Of a stretch of 64,000 nucleotides of DNA, positions 8,701 through 18,479 are shown piece by piece. Origin of the DNA: Scolanthus callimorphus. Its lineage: Eukaryota; Cnidaria; Anthozoa; Actiniaria; Edwardsiidae. The stretch is taken from NCBI GenBank assembly GCA_033964015.1, contig CM066925.1, forward strand, positions 8,788,204 to 8,852,203, given 5' to 3'. The notes below the pieces were generated by a model, which saw nothing but the letters and a program-made list of their open reading frames with translations, was not told where the DNA came from and made no database searches. Position numbers and translations under genes: made by a program. Every line of letters begins with the position of its first letter. Position 1 is the stretch's first letter.

Positions 8701-10789
8701 TAGTCCAGCTAAGCTCAGTGCTGTAGTGCTTACAGGAGGGGGATGCCCCCCCCCCTCCCCGCAGTGTTTCCCCAAACAATCCTTAAAACTCCCGATTTTG
8801 CATTCTGCATATCAAATTTACTGAAACATGCGTTAATTTCACATCCTGCGCTCGAAATATTCGCAAATTCTCGCCTGCGGCTCGTTATTTTACAACGTTT
8901 TCGTGTCTCTCCAAACATCACGCGTGCTCTATTGCGCCGATAAAGTAATAGAAAGTTATCCTATAATGCTTAAGTAACGGGCGAGAACCATTACTTTATC
9001 GTTGAAATAGAGCCTATATTTGGACCAATCAGGGCGTGCGTTATATCTTAACTATATTATAATTGTTTTTGAGCATGAAAAAAACAATTGGGTTAGGATT
9101 AGGAAAACAGGACTTTTTTATTACGATAAAACGTATCCCGTATCATGCTTAGATGACATCAGGTGCTCCAGAGAAAGAGTCGATATAAGAAGACGCTTAA
9201 TTTCGGTTCTTTTTTGGGTCTTATTTTATAGTTTGGGGGCTCCGCTACCGCGCCCTTGGCGCGATGACCTCCGCACTAAATTTAAGAGTTCGCAATAGTA
9301 CAGCTAATCATGGTGGGATAATTGAGCAGATCCTGGTGCAAGAAAGGAGAAAATCACAGTATGAAATAGCTTGTTTGTTTGCATTAGGTCATTTCCTGCT
9401 CCACAAAAGTTACGTCGTTGCCGTCCGAAGATTTGATGTGAATTTCAGCTGTCTTCAAAAATTTTTTTTTCCTGAATGAGATTTTCGTTACAAAATGTTG
9501 AATATTATGCTTCTTCTTTTCTTAACCACAGCATCAGAAATAATAAAGACTTTATCATTGTTGGTTGGCGCTTGGACTTTATACTCTCTCTATATATAGT
9601 ATAAATAGATCGAAAAGCGAAGACGGCAATGTGCAACAACAATAAACGGCAAGAATTTAAGGCCAAGAACATGGACCTTCAGCTTAGGCTCTGACTTGCG
9701 CTCTGCTGTTTAATACGTTTTCATACCAGTATCAAGCAATTATCTCCTATTAATCAAAACATATTTTAAGATTAATTTAGTCTTGGAGGGTACTCTAAAG
9801 TGGGATGGGGCTTGGCGGAGTTGCGTAATTCGATGCAAGTAACTTTACGGTATGTTGGATTCGTGGATCGGTGGTGGGAAACGAGACACTCGCTTCATAT
9901 GTGCTTGTGGCGCGATTTTGTAGCCTGATGTTTAGAAAAAAAAAACGTGACACACAGCTGCTAAAAAATATGTTTTACGTTATCTTACTAAAGGTAATAG
10001 AGCAAGAATTCCGGCATTTAAACATTATCCCCTTCTGGATTCCCTTATAAATAGTTCTTGAGACTTTTGGATCGACTGAACACATTTCAGCTAAAAAGAG
10101 TTCATGTGTACATGACAAAAGCGAGTATCATTTGAATCATTTTCTTTGTTTGCAATTTGCTTGGAAAACACAATTATTATTTATTGAGTTTTATTGCGAT
10201 TCAAGCACCTGGAAATCCAGTGGAATAGCAAAACAAATAACGGAATAGCAGTAGAATAGCAAATAAATAACGTTTGGACCTTACCCCCTTTGGAAATTGT
10301 GCAAGGTTTTTTGGGTGGCTTACTAAATGGATGCAACCGTGTCTATGTATTCAGCTACATCGCTAGTTCTGGATACACAAGGAAATAAAAAACAATAATC
10401 ATCTACTACTAAAATGATTATGCTACAACTTCAGCAATCCATATCAAAATTAGACTACTTCATTTCGCTAATATCGCTTAGCTATGATTTCAAAGTACAC
10501 GGGAACTATGCAACGGGAACGAGTGAATCGAGAAAAGAAGTGACTCAAAAATAAACAATTCCACACAATGTACTTACCTATTCAAAGTGACTTTATTCGC
10601 TGCAGTACGAGTCACGAGTCCGACTCCTTCGAGAGCGTTTGCGATGTCATAAAGACGCCTTTTATCCACAGAAAGACGCACAGATGCCTCGTGTAGATCC
10701 AGTGTTTGACGCACAGCAGAAGTTAGCTCCTCAACAAAACGTTTCGTTAAGTTTACCAAAGAAATGTTTTCTCTACTTTTGTCTTCCAT
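2010..10789 (-). CDS. E2F-family transcription factor gene (multi-exon, partly resolved)
   Basis: E2F proteins bind TTTSGCGC-type promoter sites as dimers, usually with DP, and control cell-cycle genes in the nucleus. Three exons are well supported on the minus strand: 10789-10578 (winged-helix DNA-binding domain), 7089-6952 (leucine-rich coiled coil) and 6853-about 6759 (start of the marked box). The joins are phase-consistent (2 then 2) with consensus GT-AG sites. A long open exon at 2720-2010 probably provides the C-terminus, but its phase 0 start does not match the phase 1 end of exon 3, so at least one exon or a different donor is missing from this model. The protein starts only a few residues before the DNA-binding domain, so it lacks the cyclin-binding N-terminus of vertebrate E2F1-3. 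It is divergent, and the subfamily is not assignable from sequence alone. Confidence 0.75.
2752..2799. repeat. 22-bp tandem duplication
   Basis: Two perfect copies of GTTGCGACAACTGTCTTGGA plus CA, just upstream (minus-strand sense) of the acceptor of the 2010-2720 exon and next to a larger minisatellite. Confidence 0.8.
2817..3135. repeat. Minisatellite, 38-39 bp unit, about 8 copies
   Basis: The core GTCTGATTTACACATAAGCG followed by CAAATGATTATTTCATAG repeats about eight times. The variable position cycles through ATAAGCG, ATACGCG and ATTAAGCG twice, so the array grew by duplication of a three-unit block. It lies within a probable intron of the E2F-like gene. Confidence 0.9.
3366..3905. repeat. 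Tandem duplication of a roughly 265-bp segment
   Basis: The segments from about 3366 and about 3638 both run from TTTTGACTGAC and AAGCTATTTTTAGGAACAG through to a shared CTCCTACTCA block. The copies differ by small indels and substitutions, so the duplication is not recent. Confidence 0.8.
3988..4145. mobile_element. 158-bp MITE with inverted termini
   Basis: The termini AGTATAGAAGGGACCGAATTA and the complementary CTAATTCGGTCCCTACTATAC are inverted repeats. An inner pair, CGACCGGAAGTG/CACTTCCGGTCG, extends the hairpin. No ORF. Typical of a non-autonomous DNA transposon. Confidence 0.75.
4494..4829. repeat. Nested palindromes
   Basis: The outer arms are TTAAAGGATCCGCCCATAATGC and its complement ending GGATCCTTTAA. 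Inside sits a second pair (about 4564-4691) with AAAGGCCCATCACCAACC and GGTTGGTGACGGGCCTTT. The inner palindrome looks like a later insertion into the outer one. Confidence 0.7.
4857..4955 (+). repeat. Dispersed repeat shared with 43697-43800 (inverted)
   Basis: This segment, including TTTCGAGAGAAACGCCGTTC and GTAGGCCGCCATCTTTGTTG, recurs in reverse orientation in an intron of the NB-ARC gene at about 43697-43800. It is a dispersed repeat without coding evidence. Confidence 0.65.
5240..5425. repeat. Fold-back repeat with CCAATCAGAGCGCGCG arms
   Basis: Left CGACCAATCAGAGCGCGCG and right CGCGCGCTCTGATTGGTC are inverted. The same CCAATCAGAGCGC motif occurs in the arms of other palindromes (for example about 37500 and 37890), which suggests a family. 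Confidence 0.6.
5430..6440. other. Intronic stretch without recognised features
   Basis: A+T-rich DNA between the fold-back repeat and the tandem duplication, inside the inferred E2F-like gene. No exon was recognised on either strand, although a missing marked-box exon of that gene would have to lie between about 2720 and 6759. Confidence 0.4.
6459..6770. repeat. 156-bp tandem duplication across the E2F exon 3 donor
   Basis: Two near-identical copies, starting at 6459 and 6615, both run from GAGTGATTCTGAAATATAGG to CACCTGATTTTATTG. The second copy contains the last bases of the marked-box exon and its GT donor. The first repeats that exon end and donor within the intron. Confidence 0.9.
6759..6853 (-). 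CDS. E2F exon 3 (start of marked box)
   Basis: The acceptor CTGAATTTTAG leads into a frame that completes the Arg codon split at the end of exon 2, then reads ASISLNKIDIKK and QREESICAIKSG. This matches the marked-box layout (a YVTYxDI-like strand, then an xxTVIAIKAP-like strand) in position and pattern. The donor chosen is CAG followed by GTGCCC. The same frame stays open further and the exon end is uncertain. A near-identical inverted copy lies at 12103-12281. Confidence 0.65.
6952..7089 (-). CDS. E2F exon 2 (coiled-coil dimerisation segment)
   Basis: Acceptor TTGTATTCAG, donor AAATAG/GTATCC. The frame reads DTSELLNLKRDIAELEQEE and SKLDKLLELAETEMKSLTG. This is the leucine-zipper/coiled-coil of E2F proteins that follows the DNA-binding domain (compare the LxxEIxxLxxxExxLDxLI pattern in the family). 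The exon starts and ends in phase 2, joining cleanly to exons 1 and 3. Confidence 0.82.
7320..7435 (+). mobile_element. SINE 3' fragment
   Basis: The segment from TTTCTCCGCTTACTAGGGC to AATTCCTTATCTCCA matches the body of the tRNA-derived SINE at 34905-35100. The tRNA-like head is missing here. Confidence 0.65.
7622..8170. mobile_element. Poly-G-flanked inverted-repeat element (ATGATCGTCG family)
   Basis: The core runs from about 7725. Termini are GGGGATGATCGTCGG and CGACGATCATCCCC, bounded by poly-G and poly-C runs. Inside are repeated CCCCTAAAAGATACC motifs (7785, 7836, 8032, 8075 and 8110 regions). Related copies lie near 12460, 14467, 24885, 27229 and 47920. No ORF. It is probably a non-autonomous DNA element; the homopolymer tracts are prone to slippage. 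Confidence 0.6.
8363..8564. mobile_element. About 200-bp MITE
   Basis: The termini AATAGACCTTCTCGGCTTGG and the complementary CCAAGCCGAGGAGGTCTATT are inverted repeats. The arms continue (GGGCGTAATGTTT / AAACATTACGCCC; GAGTATTCTCTCTTT / AAAGAGAGAATACTC) for most of the element. Confidence 0.8.
8565..10560. other. No recognised gene
   Basis: A+T-rich sequence inside the large first intron inferred for the E2F-like gene. It holds a short inverted pair around TAAAGTAATAG/CCATTACTTTA (8947-8998) and TATATA near 9590. No exon was recognised on either strand. Confidence 0.5.
10578..10789 (-). CDS. E2F exon 1 (winged-helix DNA-binding domain)
   Basis: Starts at ATG 10789. An in-frame TAA lies a short way upstream, so this is the likely true start. 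It encodes 70 full codons. Residues 9-70 form an E2F winged helix: NLTKRFVEEL (first helix), DLHEASVRL, then the signature RRLYDIANALEGVGLV at about 44-59, where RRxYDI is the DNA-contact motif of the family. The wing (TRTAANKVTLN) diverges from the usual KSKNxIxW pattern. Donor AATAG/GTAAGTA is a strong consensus and ends in phase 2. Confidence 0.87.
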
Positions 10790-10939
10790 GTTTGCGTGCT
10801 CCAAGTGTCCCCGAAAATACCCCCAAAATTCGTCAGTTTAGAAGCCTTTGGATACTTTTCTTGTCAGTCTTTCTGATTAATAACTACTTTTCTACTACCT
10901 CTCCTGCTTTCTATTAACAATTAATCAAAAGCACGTTAG

Positions 10940-11650
10940 CTATCATTTTATATCAAAATCCGAGTACCGCTTAATTGGGCGGGGCTTCTCCGCATCGTCC
11001 CCTCCCTCCTCTCTTAAAAAGTTATAAGCAAGAAAGCAGATAATGAGACAAGCAACATTGATTGAATTTTTTATTATAGGACATCAGCTAGCTAGGTATC
11101 CTTTAGTAAAAAATTTTTTTTAAAAAGAAGAAATTTTCAGTAGATTAGTTATTTATCTTTTTTTTTTCATTCTGTGTTCATTAGCTAGGTTTCGCGGGTA
11201 GTAAGTGAATCTACATTAAGTGATTGGTTCAGGTTCTCTGCCCTTTAGTCGGTGCGCAACAGGCCCAGTTCTGTTTAAATTGTTTTCCATATGAGGTCTC
11301 CCGGCGAGGTGTGTGGTTATCTTTGCTTTTTTCTCTCTGATTGGCCTACCATGTGGCCGGTATTTCAACATATAAAATAAGAAGTGATTTTCTCTTTTAA
11401 ACTACACTTCACGAACGTATGCTCGTTCGCATCATCTCTTTCAAGTCATCCTTTTTTGCGGGGAATTGCCACATAGAACTCGTATATGGCTTGCATGTCG
11501 AAAATATTTAAAGTTCAAGTACAATATGTTCCAGTAGGAGGCCGAAATTTAAGATTCGTCGCCCCACGACACTCAGCCTATAGTTGATTTTTAAAACACA
11601 GGTTTCCGCTTTTGACAAATACCATTTAGACACTTTGAAATACCGGTTGT
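10940..11650. other. Upstream region of the E2F-like gene
   Basis: Contains a short G+C-rich patch (GGGCGGGGCTTCTCCGC, about 10976-10992) on the promoter side of the minus-strand E2F-like exon 1, followed by A+T-rich DNA. No canonical E2F site or TATA box was recognised with confidence. Confidence 0.3.
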
Positions 11651-11654
11651 TTAA

Positions 11655-11860
11655 TGACAATTTAGTTATCGGCAAATTTTGGCTGCCATTTTTTCGACTT
11701 GTCAACGTTGCAAAACTTCTTTATTAGAAAATCCCCCATCGTTATCTTAGTCGCCATCTTGTTTTTGCTCCCGGGCGAGGTCTGATACCACAGGCCTTCC
11801 GCGCGGATCTGTATAATGGACACTCTTGATATGGTGTCTAGAAAAGAGCAATATAAGGAC
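11655..11860. repeat. Dispersed repeat (also near 18480, 32740 and 42780)
   Basis: Shares blocks such as GCCATCTTGTTTTTG, GCGCGGAT and CTTGATAT with 18480-18670, 32740-33058 and 42775-42834. It is an old dispersed repeat family, non-coding here. Confidence 0.5.
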
Positions 11861-12102
11861 AAAAGGATAAATTCAGCTCTTTTTCTCTCTAACTAGATAA
11901 GATTGGTCGATGGATATCTACTGAATCAAGATCAAGAAGCATATCAAGAACGTGCTGCTTTTTTACGAATCGGCATGGGGTTCCTGTGGTTTGCAAACCT
12001 CGACACCAATCCCTTTGGGAAAAAAAAGAAGATCAAGAAAATTAGGGGAGAGGTCAAAACATCCGTACTTCTGTGGGTGTCCAATTTGGGGGGGGGGGGG
12101 GC

Positions 12103-12281
12103 GGTGGGATAGGTGCCGGAGCCACCTACCTCTCAGAGCTGAATTTTAGAGCAAGTATCTCCTTAAATAAAATAGATATTAAAAAGATGTATGCTCCAAC
12201 GCTTTCCTCGCAGCGAGAGGAGTCCATATGTGCAATAAAATCAGGTACCCCTAGATCATGCTCTGAGAAAATTACGTCTGA
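12103..12281 (+). repeat. Inverted copy of the E2F exon 3 region
   Basis: About 180 bases match the reverse complement of about 6725-6903 with one clear difference (CAGGTACCCC versus CAGGTGCCCC), including acceptor, exon 3 frame and donor region. The exon frame is open on the plus strand here but isolated, so it is a duplicated fragment and not a gene. Confidence 0.88.
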
Positions 12282-12500
12282 AAAAGAAGTATTGGGTACC
12301 TAAGGGGGTAGATGCCGGTACCCACCACCTCCCCTGAACAAATTGGGCACCATTCGAGTACAAGTGTTTTGACCTCTTCCCTTAACAATGTTTTTTCGAG
12401 GATCTGCTAGGTTCTGGTCAATTTTCCATTTTTTAAAAATTTTCCCACAACTTTTATTGCAGATCAAGATCACCCCTAAAAGAGACCAAACCCTAAAAGA

Positions 12501-12662
12501 TATAGAGGATATTACATGGCCGCGCGGAGATACCAATTTTATCTTCGAGTGTTGAAAATTTATCTCACGAGTGAGCGTAGCGAACAAGTGAGATAAATTT
12601 TTAACACGAGAAGAAAAAATTCGTATCTCCAAGCGGTCATGTAATGTTCTGTTTATTATATA
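12501..12662. mobile_element. Hairpin MITE (GAGGATATTACA family), copy 1
   Basis: Inverted arms TATAGAGGATATTACATGG and CATGTAATGTTC..TATATA enclose a second pair around a GTGAGCGTAGCGAA centre. Sister copies are at 39553-39681 and 48282-48455. A further inverted pair (ATCAATGAAATACC/GGTATTTCATTGG) follows at 12668-12830. Confidence 0.7.
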
Positions 12663-12968
12663 AACATCAATGAAATACCAAATTCAAAATTTATTTGAGT
12701 TAAGCCTAAAAATCGAGCATTGAGCAAAGGCAAGTGAGATATTTTCACGTGCGAAAATAACATGATATTTTCACGTGTGAAAGATATCAAGTTTTCGCGC
12801 GGGAGATCACCCGGTATTTCATTGGTATTTATATAATAAACGGCGATCATCCCCGACCAAAAGCCGTACTAAAAGGTAGCTCTAGTGAGAACTATTTCCA
12901 GAATATACATACATGACGAGGTATGAGGGAATGGGGTAAACCTTAGCTTTAATATGATTATCAACACA

Positions 12969-13045
12969 AGGTCCTTTGCGAGCATGCATCGATCCTTTGC
13001 GAGCATGCACTGATCCTTTGCGAGGCTTTTCGTTGATCCTTTGCG
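12969..13045. repeat. About 20-bp tandem repeat x4
   Basis: GATCCTTTGCGAGCATGCA and close variants repeat four times. The unit is imperfect in the last two copies. Confidence 0.75.
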
Positions 13046-13049
13046 AACC

Positions 13050-14460
13050 AATTTTTTCCAGGTACCACTCGCCGAACTCTGCATACCGACCATTCTTTTT
13101 CTCTCCAGTCCATGGGCCGGACCAAAATTTATTACCATTTTTGCGGGCAAATTCTGACTGGTGGCAATTCAAAGAGTTTATCGAGTTGTTTAAAAAAAGT
13201 TATGATAGCAATTTCAAATTCACGGCTTTAAGGTAGATTTTTAAGGTTAAAAAAAATCAAAATGGCGTCTTTGCACGAAAACGAGGCTAACTTTAAAAAC
13301 ATCACCAAAAAAGATCGTTGGAGGCGGCAGTTCACAAAATAGCATAAAACAAAGATAAATCAAGCATAGGACAAGTATATTTTATGATTTAAAAGGATGA
13401 AAGTGCACTGGATTATTTTTTCTATCAAGTTTTATTTTTCATCATTCGCAATGCATTGTGGGACATCCAATATGGCGGCCAGTTTGACAGGTAAGTTGTT
13501 GATCGTCTTCTCTCCCTTATTTTGATTATTCATCGGGGTTTCCGGGCGAAATGTTGGACATTTTGAACGGAGAAAGTATTGTTTTAGTGTATTCTTGAAA
13601 AATATTTAGTAAAAGATGATGAAACTATGCTTTTTCTCTTAAAAACATGCTCGAAGACTTACAGTCCTTCGAAATGACCATTCGATTTTCGAATGCTATT
13701 GGCATCTCTTCATCGATATCTCGATCTGGCGGTTCATAAGAAGCTTCATTTGAACTTTTTTAAGACAAAAGTTCATTTCAAAACATCTGTTACAACTGTA
13801 TAAATTGATTTTGGGTATTTAGCAGCTCGAAATACATTGCTGTTTTCGTTGTTTAATGATGATTGCTGAATCGCCAAGTCGTAAACAGGCTCGAGATTTT
13901 GGAAACAGGCTCGAGGTTTTGGAATTCGGAGATAAATTTTGTACAGATGAATGAACTTGAGTTGTGTGTCTCCTTGCTAGCTCGTGCCTCTGTTTCTTTC
14001 TTGTGTAATTAAAAAGAGAAATTCCCATTTATAAATACAAAGATGATTACAACTGAAATGCACAAACTGAGATCACAAACCGTGTGAACTTTAAAAAAAA
14101 AGAGTAGGAATAATTATATATGCCCGCGTACAACCTATTAGATTTGATAAAAAAAAATATGTGATATATTTTACTTCCTGTAATGCGCACGTGAGCCTCT
14201 ACAAGCCTGAAAAGTATAAATAATAGAATTATTATCACAATAATAATTATATTTTTAGCAACTATCGTTCGGTTTCAATAAATTCAATATCCATTGTTCT
14301 AGGGAAGTCACTGAGCTGAGGTGTAAACAGACAACTGCAATGAGCGAGCCCCCACGGTAGCGTCTTTGTGTCAACAAAAGAAATCAAAATTGCATCATAC
14401 ACTGCACTGATGCATTTGACGAATTCGTCTCGATAAAAGACGCTCCGTCGTGGCAAACTC
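13050..14460. other. No recognised gene
   Basis: Contains two ATGGCG starts (13263 and 13472). The second is followed by CAG/GTAAGTTG and could be a short first exon, but nothing downstream supports it. The rest is A+T-rich and featureless. Confidence 0.4.
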
Positions 14461-14466
14461 CCGGGG

Positions 14467-14790
14467 TGCTCGTCGTACCTTTTGTTTAAAATCAGGCCTC
14501 TGGTACCTTTTAGGGGGTAAAATTCGAAAGCGTGTAATTTTTTCCAGATAGTACCTCTTACAGGTCCGTTCTAGCAAATCAAGCAAATTACACTTGTTGG
14601 TAGCCTGAATTTCAGACGTATTTTCCCTCGTAAAAAATACGAGAGAAAATTATGAGGGAAAATACGTCTTGCTGGTACTTTTTAGGGGTCAAAATCAACT
14701 AAGCGATGCCATGTTTAGTACCTTTTAGCGGTAAAATCGAAAGTTCACGACGAGCACCCCCGCCCCAAAAAATATGGGGGGGGGGGGGGG
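14467..14790. mobile_element. Poly-G-flanked inverted-repeat element, second type
   Basis: Termini GGGGTGCTCGTCGTACC and ACGACGAGCACCCC are inverted and abut a poly-G tract. Inside are TACCTTTTAGGGGGT-like motifs and a central hairpin (ACGTATTTTCCCTCGTA with its complement). It belongs to the same broad family as 7622-8170. Confidence 0.6.
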
Positions 14791-14795
14791 GAGCA

Positions 14796-16503
14796 AACTC
14801 TCCTGAGAGCAGCATCAATTCGCGATTACGTGCCGCTAACAGAGCATGCCAATGATCTCACGGAAAATGAATTCCCAGATTGGATTAGATATCACCGGCA
14901 ATGCCGGAGCATTTTATTATGAAGAGGGACCTAGACAAGATTATGGAAGAAAAGAGTCAAAGAGACAAGCCGACAGCGCCGCCGATTAGACGATCTCGAG
15001 GAGCTCCATCTATGCGTACAACGTGCGATCGTGTTTGTATACTTTGTGATCGAACACGAAAGTATATCGAAGGAGAGGACGCGCGTGAATCTTTGACCCA
15101 GTGCGCAGTACTGCAAGGCGACAGCGCAGTCCGTGAAGCGGCAAAAGCCAAGCACGACAGCAAGATACTGGCCATAGTGTCCCGTGAAATCCTGGCAGCA
15201 GAAGCTTGTTACCATGATAGATCGTGTTATCGGGACTACACACGTCAGCCACGCTCCATTCCGTCGGAAACCCCTGAATCCCTAGAAGACGAATATGCTA
15301 AGCTGGAATCCGATGCTTACCAGATCCTGTTTGACCATATACGGACTGATATCCTCGATAATCCACGACTCGTCCAGATGGCCGAATTGTCGGCAAAGTT
15401 GAGAGAGATAATGTAGGGTGCAACAAAGATCAAGGATTCGACCAAGACCCACTTTCGTCGCAAACTTGAAATAGAGTTTGGGAGCTTGTTACATTTTGAG
15501 GACCTGCTCGACAACAATAGGTTATTCATCATACCCTACAATCTCTCACGAATCCAGCTGACTAAAGACTTGGTGCGTCTACAGTTAACTAAATGCAAGG
15601 GCGAGGGATCAAAGACGGAGGACATACGGCATGTCGCTTTAGAACTCAGAAAGGCTATACAAAGCACTGACAACGAAGAGATGTCCTGGCTCAATGAAGA
15701 CGCAATTAAGATTCCGGAAGATGTAAAACTTTTCCTAGTCACGTTGCTTACCGGAAACACAAATTACAAGCCGGGGGATTCATGCCAAGAAAAAGTTCAG
15801 CCGCTTGTAAACTCGTTTGGACAGGACTTCATTTTTGCTGTTTCTAATGGAAGACAAAAAAAAACTAAGCACATACTGCTTCCTTGTGCCGTTAAGACGC
15901 TAACCAACAACGTAGATATAATACTTTTCTAAACCTTTGCGGGCATTGAATTGCCTATTCTCAGATAGATAGATAGATAGATAGATAGACCGACTGGAGG
16001 AGACTTTCTCGGGTGGAGGCACATCTCACAGAGTTAACGGTATCGCCGTGCAATCGTTTTCAAGCTTTCCATAAATTTTACGCACGCTGCTTCCCTTCTG
16101 GTTTCAAGTCTAACGAGGCCAGTTTGCTCCAATGCCTCCTGATAATGGACACAGGTAGCATGATGGTCAGTGCGCGCTTTTGAACGCATTCCATCAAGGC
16201 ATTACTCAGAGACACCGACAGGCTTGCCTCCAGAGCTCTCCTGCAATACGTCACCAATTGGCAACGGATGGTGCATGGAGGAATAAGGTCTTGCTATTGA
16301 CTGGATGAGTGGCGAACCGGCACCCAAGGCTGTCCTTGAGCTCCTGTCCTGCAACAGAATGTTCCAAATACCGAACTGCACCTGCCTCGCCAATGGATTG
16401 AAGTGCACCGCACTGTGCAAGTTGCCAAACTACACAAACCAGCGAGAAGAAGCCATAGAAGAGGATGTGTCTCCTGACGACTCAGATAGTGAAACCGAGT
16501 GAC
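14796..16503 (+). pseudogene. Decayed multi-copy ORF with C-terminal Cys-rich motif
   Basis: The first readable frame (RDYVPLTEHANDL, then WIRYHRQCRSI) breaks near 14912. The next frame (from MKRDLDKIMEEK) continues to an in-frame TAG at 15414-15416, after which the same frame stays open to 15932. After a GATA microsatellite and unreadable sequence, a tail (DWMSGEPAPKAVLELLSCN, then CTCLANGLKCTALCKL) ends at 16503. The N-terminal part has CILCDR and paired Cys residues that look like a zinc finger, and the tail has a CxC-type cluster. I believe this family is multi-copy in cnidarians, probably from a mobile element, but cannot name it. One frameshift, one nonsense codon and a lost middle make it a pseudogene. 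Confidence 0.7.
15964..15990. repeat. (GATA)n microsatellite
   Basis: About 6-7 GATA units interrupting the pseudogene at 14796-16503. Confidence 0.9.
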
Positions 16504-16784
16504 CGAGACAAACCCTGCTGTTTTCATCAACTCGACATATTTCGCGGTGTCAATTTCTCCATCGAGTCAAAATAGGAGTTTCAGCAGATTTTTTCACGAC
16601 ATTCATTGAGAAAAGCCTTAATACTGGCATCAAGGGCAAGGCTCTCGTGGAAATGGGGATTGTAATACTAAAAGAACTAGAATTCATGTTTGTGCATTTG
16701 TAACGTTTTGCAGCTACAAAGCAACTACGTAGTACATGAAGGCGATTTTGTAATGCCCTGCCTTAATTTTGCGGCATTTTTACA

Positions 16785-17450
16785 TTAAGATTACGGACTA
16801 CCTTCGTGGTAATTTTCGTTAAAATGCAATGATTTCGCGAAAGAAAGTCGTATCTTGACAAGTGATACCTCATTTTAAATTTTTATGAATAGCTAATTTC
16901 TTCAATTTGGTAAAAGATTGTTTTAGGGAGTTTCAATTCCGACGCATCGGGTCAAGTTTCGAGAGCTCCACGCACACAGATTCACGACGCTTTTGTTCTT
17001 TAACAATGACATACCTGGGTTTAGTTTTGTTCTAAAAAACCGTGTCGGGATTTTTGAAATTTTAAAAGGAGTCGATTTTAGAGCCAATTTTGTGTGTCCG
17101 CTACGTTTTTTTATAAAAAGTGTAAAAAAAAAACATTAAAAAAGAAGATCGAATTTTCAAAATCCCCGACACGGTTTTTTTAGAACACATCTTAGTCAAT
17201 GATAATATTGAGTTAATGAACGAAAATAGCAAATCTTCGCGAGGTTGGAACTCTAAAAAGTTGAACTGATGCACCGGAAAGGGAACTTCATCAAAAAATT
17301 GTGTTTTGTAAAATTAAATTATATACCATAGTTTAGCCCAGGATATAAGCTTTAAAATGAGGTATCACTTGTAAAGATACAGCCATTTTTCGTGAAATTA
17401 TGCCATTTTAACCCAAAAGTACCCCGAAGGTAGACCGTAACCTTAAAGGA
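16785..17450. mobile_element. About 665-bp fold-back element
   Basis: Outer arms (ATTACGGACTACCTTCG and its diverged complement near 17420-17445) and inner arms (AAAAACCGTGTCGGGATTTT near 17035 and AAAATCCCCGACACGG near 17158) are inverted. It shares its core motif with the fold-back element at 50529-51192. No ORF. Confidence 0.7.
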
Positions 17451-18378
17451 CATCGCCATCGAAAATACAGTGCCTCCTAGACTATAACAATTGTTAAGGT
17501 TTCTCAGCAGAAAGAAACAAGGAAGCCGATTGTGTAGAACTAAATGCCAAAGAGAGAAAAAAAGAACATGAAGAGGTCATTGATCTGCCCGGCTAGTTGT
17601 TTCAACAAAAAGAGCGTACTGAATCAAGTACGATGACTGTGTGAACAACATATTTTGGTTGCCATGGAAACCCAGAATTACGTTATTTTCTAGTACAAAA
17701 TGTATCTTCAGAATCTTTCATAGATTAGCAGCTTGTTAGAAGCGGGAATAGGCTAAAGTATACAAAAGACGCATTAAAGTAGTAACATTGTCAAACATTC
17801 CTTGTATTTATTGAATTTATTAAGTGACAGGAGTGACGTCACTTAATCACGTGGTTTTGCCATGACCGCCGTGAAATTAGCACTGCTATCATACCAAAAA
17901 TTAAAGTAGAGGGAATAAGCTTTCAGAAAATGTATGGTAGCATTTGCCCGCTCAAGTGGTAATAAATTCGAAAATTTAGGGTCTTGGCTCGGGTTTTTCG
18001 CCCTCTGGGGCACATAAATTCCAGATGCCAGCCTAGACTAAACCATTTGAAGGGTCTAGTGGGCTTCCTGCGTTTCGGTTGCAAGAAAAGACCCGACTCA
18101 CCCTTCCCATAATGCACTGCTCCGCCACAATTTTCGATACCGAAAAATACTCATTTTTTGTTAGTGAGCGCGCATGTTGTCGTAACAAAAATTCAAAAAT
18201 GTGGTCTTTATATTTTTAATATTTCTCTAATACATTTTGAATTTTAAATATTACAGTATAATTATATTCATAGTAGTAATTTTTAAAGTAGAGTATTTAT
18301 ATAACTTACATTTTATAATTAAATTTAAATCAATAAAGTATACTTAGCTTTCTTTTTTTCTATTTTTGTTTATTCCTT
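17451..18378. other. No recognised gene
   Basis: A+T-rich DNA between two repeat blocks. Nothing was recognised on either strand. Confidence 0.5.
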
Positions 18379-18379
18379 T

Positions 18380-18470
18380 TTGTTGTGTCCCCATATTAGT
18401 GTGGGATTTCTCCCACGCTAGACGGTTTTTGACACTTTAATAAAGTTATCTATCTATCTATCTATCTATC
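18380..18470 (+). mobile_element. LINE-like 3' tail ending in (TATC)n
   Basis: The segment ending AATAAAGTTATCTATCTATC resembles the 3' end of a non-LTR retrotransposon of the type that terminates in a short tandem repeat. A similar end in reverse orientation occurs at 27620-27690. The coding part is absent. Confidence 0.4.
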
Positions 18471-18479
18471 GCAAAAATC

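Noticed and set aside
12073..12303. Plus-strand ORF containing E2F marked-box-like residues
   Set aside because: It is the inverted duplicate of E2F exon 3 with no neighbouring exons in the same orientation.
13472..13492. Possible first exon MAASLTG followed by GTAAGT
   Set aside because: Good context and donor, but only seven codons, and no following exon was found on the plus strand. ATGGCGGCC also occurs within repeats in this window.
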